Shown here one piece after another: positions 1 to 4,653 of a DNA stretch of 5,166 bases. Every line of letters begins with the position of its first letter. Positions within the stretch are counted from its first letter, which is position 1. The notes under the pieces are model-generated. The model saw nothing but the letters and a program-made list of their open reading frames with translations. It searched no databases and was not told the DNA's origin. The DNA lies in the NCBI GenBank assembly GCA_030753015.1, contig JASMDC010000077.1, positions 1-5,166 of the forward strand, given 5' to 3'. Made by a program: the position numbers and the translations under genes. Source of the DNA: Candidatus Undinarchaeales archaeon. GTDB lineage: Archaea; SpSt-1190; JASMDC01.

Positions 1-103
1 CGACCGCCATGAACAGACCGACCATGAGGAGAGTCTTGGCGACGGGGATATCGATATCCCCCTCCTTATCTTTTTGCCGCTTCTTATGCGTCACTCTCCC
101 CAT
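1..103 (-). CDS. N-terminus of an unidentified membrane-anchored protein (partial)
   Basis: Only the first 34 codons are inside the window; the gene runs off its left edge. The ATG (101-103 on the minus strand) is preceded by AGGTGG at 113-118, with a 9-nt gap, which supports this start. The visible protein opens with a basic, hydrophilic cytoplasmic stretch (MGRVTHKKRQKDKEGD), then a hydrophobic run beginning PVAKTLLMVGLFMAV that looks like the first half of a transmembrane helix or signal anchor. It starts 20 bp after the stop of the oxidoreductase gene, so the two are probably co-transcribed from the promoter at 2056-2093. A second thioredoxin-family protein or a redox partner (VKOR/DsbB/CcdA-like) would fit the context, but nothing visible identifies the family. 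Confidence 0.7.
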   Translation of the reverse strand, partial: MGRVTHKKRQKDKEGDIDIPVAKTLLMVGLFMAV

Positions 104-112
104 GGTAGTCGT

Positions 113-118
113 CCACCT
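113..118 (-). promoter_or_regulatory. Shine-Dalgarno site of the partial membrane protein gene
   Basis: On the minus strand AGGTGG lies 9 nt before the ATG at 103, inside the short gap after the oxidoreductase stop codon (124-126). It supports translation of the second gene from a shared mRNA. Confidence 0.6.
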
Positions 119-123
119 GTCCT

Positions 124-2001
124 CTAAGCGACCTTGGCGAGTTCCTTGTCGATGACGTCCTTGAATACCGCGAACGGCTGGGCACCGCTGATCGAGAACC
201 CGTTCACAAAGAACGCCGGGGTTCCGGACACACCGTACTCCTGTCCGTCCTCGAGGTCCTTTTGAACCTCTTGGTTGTACTTGCCGCTGTCCACACAGTC
301 GTTGAACGTCGCTGTGTCCAGTCCAAGATCCGCTGCATAGCCCTTGAGCGTAGCATCGGAGACGTCCTGCTGGTTGGCGAATACCTTGTCATGGAATTCC
401 CAGAACTTCCCTTGATCATTGGCGCATCCGGCTGCAGAGTGAGCGTTCCGGGCCTGCGGATGTAGCTGGTCCAGGGGGAAGTCCCTTAACACGATCCGCA
501 CCTTGTCTGGGTACTCCTCCATGATCTGTTCCAGTGTTGGTAGGACACGTTGACAGAATGGGCACTGGAAGTCCGTGAACTCGATAATGGTCACTGGAGC
601 GTCCTCGGGACCCATGAAGGGATCATCGTCCACGCCCGGCGGTTGCAGGTACTTACCGGCACCGACCGCACCGGGGCTGACGACCCAGAGATCGCCTTTC
701 TTGGTCAGCACTTGGGCGACCTTATCGTAGTTACCCGCTTGCTGCACGCTCGAATCGAAGATGTACGCAGGAACGGCCTTTATATCGAGGTCCTCTATCA
801 TCTTCTTCCCCTCTGCAGAGGAGATATCTACATTGGTGACCTGGACCGTGGGGAAGAGCTGCGTACGGAAGACACCGATGAGCTCGGAAGGATCACAGGC
901 GTCACAGGTCTCGTCGTTCAGGACCGTGAGCTTCACGACCGGATCGTTGTCGCTCGCCCGCTCGCCGGTGAGGATCAACTCGATGACCTCTTCGAAGGCC
1001 GGGTAGGGCTGTGCTCCGGAGATCATCTCCTCCATGGGCCGTCCGTTCGCGTCCGTTCCCTGGATGAAGAAGCCCGGTGTACCGCTGATGCCCTTGGCCT
1101 GTCCTTCCGCCATGTCGTCCCTGACGAGCTGTGCCTTCTCATCCGAGTCCAGGCAGCTGTTGAATGTCCCGGTATCGAGGCCCAGGTCCGCAGCAAATCC
1201 CTTGAGGGATGATACCCCAAGGTTGTTCTGATTGTCGAAGAGTATGTCATGGTACTCCCAGAACTTGCCCTGGTCACGAGCACATTCCGACGCCTCTGCG
1301 GCCTTCTGGGCGTTCTCATGGAAGCCCAGCGGGAAGTGCTTGAAGATGACATTGACCTTGTCACCGTAGGTGGCCTTGATCTGTTCGATGGTCGGTACGA
1401 CCCGTGAACAGAACGGGCACTGGAAGTCGCTATACTCCACAATGGTGACCTTAGCTGTCCCGGAGGGGGCCGAGGGCCTCGGAGTGGCTGTGGGCGCTTT
1501 CGTCGGTGCCGCCGTGGGCGCCGCTGTCGGTTTGGGGGTCGCCTTCGGGGGGGTGCTCCCACCGGTCTCTTTCTGGATGATCGTGTCGACTGCCGACCCT
1601 TGGACTCCCATAAGCGCTAGACTCTGCTTTACGTCCTGTGCCGGGACACCACGTGCGAGCTGGTATTGCACGAAAGCCTCTACATTCTTGGCAGGGATCC
1701 CTTCTGCAGACGGTGCAGTGCCGGTGGCACCGACTCTTATACTGCCCATGGACAGTCCCACCGCCGCGATGACCATCACGGCGGCCAGCACCATCGCTGC
1801 GACCATCCAGGCGTTCGCTCCGTTCTCTGCGCTCTCCAAGCGGTCCTCGATCTCGTCGATCTCATCCTCGAGCTCTGTGAACCGACGGTTCATCTCGACA
1901 ATGCCTTCGTCCACTTCCTCGAGGCGCTCTTTCACAATCTTAAGAGATCCTCCGGAAGATCTCGCTTTTCCAGGCCGTGCGGCCAACTTCTTCTCAGCCA
2001 T
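124..2001 (-). CDS. Membrane-anchored DsbA-like thiol-disulfide oxidoreductase with three thioredoxin-fold domains
   Basis: Predicted extracytoplasmic dithiol oxidoreductase, 625 aa, much longer than a single-domain DsbA (about 200 aa). Order: charged N-terminus with a probable coiled coil (about 21-60, cytoplasmic), one TM helix (about 64-86), a small helical segment (about 103-145), a Pro/Thr/Ala linker (about 150-182), DsbA-like domain 1 (about 185-345; CPFC 195-198, Thr-cisPro in GTP 307-309), a smaller thioredoxin/glutaredoxin-like domain (about 354-435; CDAC 366-369, VP 410-411), and DsbA-like domain 2 (about 467-622; CPFC 480-483, GTP 593-595). Each DsbA domain has a further cysteine pair (C240/C283; C526/C569) at matching places, giving ten cysteines, all extracytoplasmic. 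The CPFC motif with Thr-cisPro matches the DSBA/BdbD family. The two DsbA domains are clearly homologous, implying internal duplication. The start is supported by AAGGTGA 7 nt upstream. Whether it oxidises, isomerises or reduces substrates cannot be told from sequence. Confidence 0.93.
   Translation of the reverse strand: MAEKKLAARPGKARSSGGSLKIVKERLEEVDEGIVEMNRRFTELEDEIDEIEDRLESAENGANAWMVAAMVLAAVMVIAAVGLSMGSIRVGATGTAPSAEGIPAKNVEAFVQYQLARGVPAQDVKQSLALMGVQGSAVDTIIQKETGGSTPPKATPKPTAAPTAAPTKAPTATPRPSAPSGTAKVTIVEYSDFQCPFCSRVVPTIEQIKATYGDKVNVIFKHFPLGFHENAQKAAEASECARDQGKFWEYHDILFDNQNNLGVSSLKGFAADLGLDTGTFNSCLDSDEKAQLVRDDMAEGQAKGISGTPGFFIQGTDANGRPMEEMISGAQPYPAFEEVIELILTGERASDNDPVVKLTVLNDETCDACDPSELIGVFRTQLFPTVQVTNVDISSAEGKKMIEDLDIKAVPAYIFDSSVQQAGNYDKVAQVLTKKGDLWVVSPGAVGAGKYLQPPGVDDDPFMGPEDAPVTIIEFTDFQCPFCQRVLPTLEQIMEEYPDKVRIVLRDFPLDQLHPQARNAHSAAGCANDQGKFWEFHDKVFANQQDVSDATLKGYAADLGLDTATFNDCVDSGKYNQEVQKDLEDGQEYGVSGTPAFFVNGFSISGAQPFAVFKDVIDKELAKVA
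1456..1554 (-). repeat. Low-complexity Pro/Thr/Ala linker coding region
   Basis: Encodes residues about 150-182 of the oxidoreductase, built from short degenerate units such as APTAAPTKAPTATP. It is a typical extended extracytoplasmic spacer that would lift the catalytic domains away from the membrane, and a possible O-glycosylation site (inference). Confidence 0.8.
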
Positions 2002-2008
2002 TGATCGT

Positions 2009-2015
2009 TCACCTT
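2009..2015 (-). promoter_or_regulatory. Shine-Dalgarno site of the oxidoreductase gene
   Basis: On the minus strand AAGGTGA lies 7 nt before the ATG at 2001. With transcription predicted to start near 2041, this mRNA has a leader of about 40 nt carrying a good ribosome site, unlike the two plus-strand genes, which appear leaderless. Confidence 0.7.
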
Positions 2016-2055
2016 GTAACCGGGGCCACTCTGAGAGCCCCTCGATCCATTGAAT

Positions 2056-2093
2056 ATGAAACCCTTTATAATCTAATCCGTGAAACCAGTTTC
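2056..2093 (-). promoter_or_regulatory. Promoter and operator of the oxidoreductase operon (copy 1 of the shared 38-bp element)
   Basis: On the minus strand this holds the palindrome GAAAC-N2-GTTTC (2082-2093), then CGGATTAG, then the TATA box TTATAAAG (2064-2071), then GGTTTCAT running to 2056. Palindrome centre to TATA centre is about 20 bp, close to two helical turns. With normal archaeal spacing, transcription would start near 2041. The same architecture and nearly the same sequence recur in the opposite orientation at 2767-2804. The palindrome is read as an operator and GTTTC at 2058-2062 as an extra half-site between TATA and start; occupancy there could block initiation, while binding at the upstream palindrome could activate or repress. 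Confidence 0.8.
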
Positions 2094-2126
2094 AAATCCA
2101 TGAAATCGTGCTTGTGCGAGAATACC

Positions 2127-2141
2127 GAAAGATGGATAAAC
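2127..2141 (+). promoter_or_regulatory. Probable promoter of the membrane-bound regulator gene
   Basis: A weak TATA-like GGATAAAC (2134-2141) is preceded by the purine-rich CGAAAGAT, which resembles an archaeal BRE. Its centre lies about 27 bp upstream of the ATG at 2165, predicting a start at or next to that ATG, hence a leaderless mRNA; no convincing Shine-Dalgarno is present at 2150-2164. It lacks the GAAAC palindrome of the flanking promoters, though a degenerate half-site (ATGAAATC, 2100-2107) lies nearby. The weak TATA suggests low expression. Confidence 0.5.
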
Positions 2142-2164
2142 CCATCGGGTCCTAGCGTGGAACG

Positions 2165-2746
2165 ATGGACATAGGACGGCTCCTTTTCCGCATCGGAATT
2201 ATCCTCCTCATCGTGTCGGCCATCAACATCGTCCTTATCAAGAACTTCACAGACATGGTGCAAGAGAGTCGGAAAGAAGCCTGTGCTCTGGCCTGTGCGG
2301 CAGGTAGCTGCCCCGACGATATGGTGGACGGGGTGAATATGGCGGAGACTCCCCTCACACCCATCGGCATCTCACGGCGCATCCTCTCTTGCAGTGACCA
2401 AGACCACGACCTCGGTACTCCCATCGAGACCTACGTCAGTATCATTACGGCCTGCATCTCCGCACTGGTGGGCATCATGATGATCGAAATCTCCCGCAGG
2501 CTCAGCTCTGAAGGCGTGGACGTGGCTAAGAAGATGGAACACATACTCGACACCCTTGAGGGCGAGGAACGTGAGGTGTACCGGCTCGTCACCGAGGCAG
2601 ACGGTTCGATCATGCAGAGTGACATCGTCAATAACACGAGTCTCACAAAGGTCAAGGTGACCCGTCTCCTCGACAAGCTCGAGGGCAAGGGGCTCGTTGA
2701 ACGGCGTAGGCGGGGCATGGGGAACCTCGTTGTGCTCAAGCACTAG
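2165..2746 (+). CDS. Membrane-anchored winged helix-turn-helix transcriptional regulator with a cysteine-containing external loop
   Basis: 193-aa predicted one-component regulator. TM1 spans about 6-25, an external loop about 26-88, TM2 about 89-108, and a cytoplasmic winged HTH about 130-193. Basic residues before TM1 (R5, R9) and after TM2 (R111, R112) support both ends being cytoplasmic. The C-terminal part fits a MarR-like winged helix: an EEREVYRLV helix, QSDIVNNTSLTKVKVTRLLD as the helix-turn-helix, then GLVERRRRGMGNLVV as helix end and wing. It resembles archaeal membrane-associated regulators of the COG2512 type (recognised from memory). The external loop holds C40, C44, C49 and C76, with C97 inside TM2; these could form disulfides or bind metal. 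The gene lies between two inverted copies of a palindromic promoter element, making it the obvious candidate to bind them. The ATG at 2165 is chosen because it opens just before TM1 and matches a leaderless start. Confidence 0.88.
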   Translation: MDIGRLLFRIGIILLIVSAINIVLIKNFTDMVQESRKEACALACAAGSCPDDMVDGVNMAETPLTPIGISRRILSCSDQDHDLGTPIETYVSIITACISALVGIMMIEISRRLSSEGVDVAKKMEHILDTLEGEEREVYRLVTEADGSIMQSDIVNNTSLTKVKVTRLLDKLEGKGLVERRRRGMGNLVVLKH

Positions 2747-2766
2747 ACCGCCTCAGTTGCCCCTAT

Positions 2767-2804
2767 GAAACCAGTTTCGCGGATTAGTTTATAAAGGGTT
2801 TCAT
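2767..2804 (+). promoter_or_regulatory. Promoter and operator of the ABC/DUF2318 operon (copy 2 of the shared 38-bp element)
   Basis: The palindrome GAAACCAGTTTC (2767-2778) is followed by CGGATTAG (2780-2787), the TATA box TTATAAAG (2789-2796) and GGTTTCAT (2797-2804). ATGAAACC at 2765-2772 and GGTTTCAT at 2797-2804 form a perfect 8-bp inverted repeat bracketing the TATA box. TATA centre to the permease ATG is about 27 bp and no Shine-Dalgarno is visible before 2819, so the mRNA is probably leaderless. Compared with the reverse complement of 2056-2093, 34 of 38 positions agree; two of the four differences are the central CA of the palindrome. Confidence 0.82.
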
Positions 2805-2818
2805 GTTCCTATCGGTAG

Positions 2819-3976
2819 ATGGATATATTCGGGCTTGCTATCAGGAACCTGGTCCGGCGCAGGAGCCGAACCCTCTTCCTCGTTCTGGGCATAGCTGTCA
2901 GCATCGCCACCGTGGTTGCCATGTTCGCGATCACGGCCTCGATGGAAGGGAAGGTTAACAGCGAGCTTGAGCGCTTTGGTGCCAATATTGTCGTCGTTCC
3001 GCGAAGCCAATCCATCAACCTCCAGTTCGGTGGTTTCGGGATGGGAGGTGTCTCCTTTGGATCCACCGATATCGATGCCGAATCGTTCGACCTCATCCAC
3101 ACGATCAAGAACAACGAGAACCTCGCCCACATCGCTCCGAAGGTCTTTGGTATAATCGAGGGGAAGACCGAGAATGAGCCAGTTATCATCGCGGGCGTGA
3201 ACTTCACAGAAGAACCGTCCGTGAAGGCGTGGTGGAACGTGAACGGCACGCTGCCTGAAGCGGAGCACGAGGCGCTCGTCGGGGCCGATGCAGCCGAGCT
3301 GTTCGGACTCGTTCCGGGGAGTACCATATCACTGAAGGGTCAAGAATTCACGGTCTCAGGCGTTCTCCAGTCCTCGGGTTCCACCGACGATAGCATAGTG
3401 TTCCTCCACCTGCCCATAGCCCAGGAGCTCCTGGACAAGCAGGGCGTGTACACCATGGTGGACGTCCGGGCGCTGTGCAACACATGCCCCATTGACGAGA
3501 TCACCAGACAGATCATGGAGGCAGTACCGGATGTGAAGGCGACACCTGTCAAACAGGTCGCTTCTGCCGAGATGGCGATCCTTAGCAGCGTACGTAACTT
3601 CTCGATGCTCATATCGTCAGTCATCATCCTCCTCAGCGTGCTGGGACTGGCGGGCCTCGTCCTCTCATCTGTGAACGAGCGCACCCGTGAGATTGGAGTA
3701 CTGATGTCGCTGGGATTCAAGGAGGGACAGATCGCCCGGCTCATCATCTACGAGACGGCTCTCATGGGCTTCGTCGGCGGTATCTTGGGGTTCGTCCTGG
3801 GTGTCGGTATCGCGGTACCTGTGGGCCCCTCCATCGTCGGGACCCCTATCATCCCCTCAGTCACATTCCTCCCCATCGCCATCGCCCTCTCCCTCTCGAT
3901 CACGCTGATCTCGTCGATATATCCCGCCCATCAGGCTGCGCACCTGCACCCATCGGACGCGCTGAGGGCATTGTGA
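2819..3976 (+). CDS. MacB/FtsX-type ABC transporter permease with an extracytoplasmic CxxC
   Basis: 385-aa integral membrane subunit of a type VII (MacB-like) ABC system. TM1 is about 18-40 after a basic N-terminus (LVRRRSRT), followed by a large extracytoplasmic MacB-PCD-like domain about 41-260, then TM2 about 263-285, TM3 about 314-336 and TM4 about 351-368. The FtsX signature region is clear: NERTREIGVLMSLGF (286-300) precedes TM3, and YPAHQAAHLHPSDALRAL closes the protein, as in LolC/MacB permeases. The external domain has a Gly-rich stretch (about 70-81) and the only two cysteines, C220 and C223, in LCNTCP. Such subunits usually act as dimers and transmit ATPase motion to the periplasmic side rather than forming a classical channel. 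Linkage to a DUF2318 protein suggests the permease type found in P19-like iron-uptake loci (inference). The ATPase gene follows after 11 bp. Confidence 0.93.
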   Translation: MDIFGLAIRNLVRRRSRTLFLVLGIAVSIATVVAMFAITASMEGKVNSELERFGANIVVVPRSQSINLQFGGFGMGGVSFGSTDIDAESFDLIHTIKNNENLAHIAPKVFGIIEGKTENEPVIIAGVNFTEEPSVKAWWNVNGTLPEAEHEALVGADAAELFGLVPGSTISLKGQEFTVSGVLQSSGSTDDSIVFLHLPIAQELLDKQGVYTMVDVRALCNTCPIDEITRQIMEAVPDVKATPVKQVASAEMAILSSVRNFSMLISSVIILLSVLGLAGLVLSSVNERTREIGVLMSLGFKEGQIARLIIYETALMGFVGGILGFVLGVGIAVPVGPSIVGTPIIPSVTFLPIAIALSLSITLISSIYPAHQAAHLHPSDALRAL

Positions 3977-3979
3977 GGT
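3975..3979 (+). promoter_or_regulatory. Shine-Dalgarno site of the ATPase gene, overlapping the permease stop
   Basis: GAGGT overlaps the permease TGA stop (3974-3976) and lies 8 nt before the ATG at 3988. It favours that ATG over the GTG at 3973, which would overlap the permease by 4 nt, and suggests translational coupling. Confidence 0.6.
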
Positions 3980-3987
3980 TATTTGAT

Positions 3988-4653
3988 ATGGTATTCATCG
4001 ATGTCAAGGGAGCGCGCAAGGAGTTCAACATTGGTGTTTCGATCATCGCCCTCAAGGACGTGACATTCTCCGTCGAACAGGGCGAGTTCGTCGGCATCAT
4101 GGGACCCAGCGGGAGCGGTAAGAGCACCCTGCTCAACATCGTGGGCGGTCTCGAGCAGCTGGACGGTGGTGCCGTGACCGTGGACGATATGGACATATAT
4201 GATACGACGTCCGCGACACTGGCGAACTACCGCAGGGAGTACGTGGGGTTCATCTTCCAGCAGTTCCACCTGATACCCACCCTCACTGCCGTCGAGAACG
4301 TATGCCTCCCCCTCATGCTCTCCGGCCTCCCCGGGGACGAACAGCTCGAGCGTGCGCGCGAGGTGCTCGATTGGGTGGGGCTCAAGGGATTGGAGGACCG
4401 CCTCCCCCATCAGCTCTCCGGTGGAGAGCAACCACGCGTGGCCATCGCACGCGCAACGGTCAATGAACCGCTCATCCTCCTAGCCGACGAGCCCACGGGG
4501 AACCTGGACTCGACAACGGGCGAGGAGATTATGAAGCTGCTCCGGCGGCTCAACGATAAAGGAACGACGATCCTCTTCGTGACCCATGACCAGCGTCTGG
4601 GGGCCGAGGCGGACCGCATTGTCAGGATCAAGGACGGTGTTGCACATGAGTAA
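3988..4653 (+). CDS. LolD/MacB-type ABC transporter ATP-binding protein
   Basis: 221-aa cytoplasmic ATPase partner of the upstream permease; length is normal for LolD-type subunits. Motifs with this start: Walker A GPSGSGKST (39-47), Q-loop glutamine Q91 in GFIFQQFHLIPTLT, ABC signature LSGGEQPRVAIARA (143-156), Walker B ILLADE (163-168) with catalytic E168, D-loop GNLD (171-174) and switch H200 in VTHD. All catalytic residues are present. The position after LSGGEQ, usually Q in this subfamily (LSGGEQQR), is proline here (codon CCA, 4432-4434). The ATG at 3988 is preferred because MVFIDVKG aligns with the usual family start and has GAGGT 8 nt upstream; a GTG at 3973 would add five residues. 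Its last 8 bases overlap the next gene. Specificity cannot be read from the ATPase; context points to an envelope metal or redox role. Confidence 0.94.
   Translation: MVFIDVKGARKEFNIGVSIIALKDVTFSVEQGEFVGIMGPSGSGKSTLLNIVGGLEQLDGGAVTVDDMDIYDTTSATLANYRREYVGFIFQQFHLIPTLTAVENVCLPLMLSGLPGDEQLERAREVLDWVGLKGLEDRLPHQLSGGEQPRVAIARATVNEPLILLADEPTGNLDSTTGEEIMKLLRRLNDKGTTILFVTHDQRLGAEADRIVRIKDGVAHE

Noticed and set aside
550-1212. A 220-codon open frame on the plus strand, opposite the oxidoreductase gene.
   Set aside because: It lies wholly antisense to a gene with clear DsbA motifs; its translation has no recognisable domain, and such open frames are expected in G+C-rich coding DNA.
1370-2053. A 227-codon plus-strand open frame rich in Ala, Val, Gly and Ser, opposite the oxidoreductase N-terminus.
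   Set aside because: Its composition mirrors the antisense of the PT-rich linker and coiled-coil coding sequence, and it runs into the divergent promoter region; no independent evidence of coding.
2058-2093. GTTTC/GAAAC ends reminiscent of CRISPR repeats.
   Set aside because: There are only two copies, in inverted orientation and some 700 bp apart with a gene between them; there are no spacers and no cas genes.
2744-2766. A transcription terminator after the regulator gene.
   Set aside because: No T-rich tract or convincing hairpin is visible between 2746 and the next promoter, so read-through into the ABC operon is possible and no terminator is called.
2056-2804. The two 38-bp inverted copies around a single gene look like terminal inverted repeats of a small mobile element.
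   Set aside because: The enclosed gene is a membrane wHTH regulator, not a transposase. The flanking bases show no target-site duplication, and each copy coincides exactly with a TATA box correctly spaced and oriented for the outward operon.
3973-3990. A GTG start for the ATPase at 3973 giving a 4-nt overlap with the permease.
   Set aside because: Possible, but the ATG at 3988 has GAGGT at good spacing and matches the usual N-terminus of the family; kept only as an alternative.
3979-4431. A 150-codon minus-strand open frame within the ATPase gene.
   Set aside because: It is antisense to Walker A through the signature motif of an unmistakable ABC ATPase.
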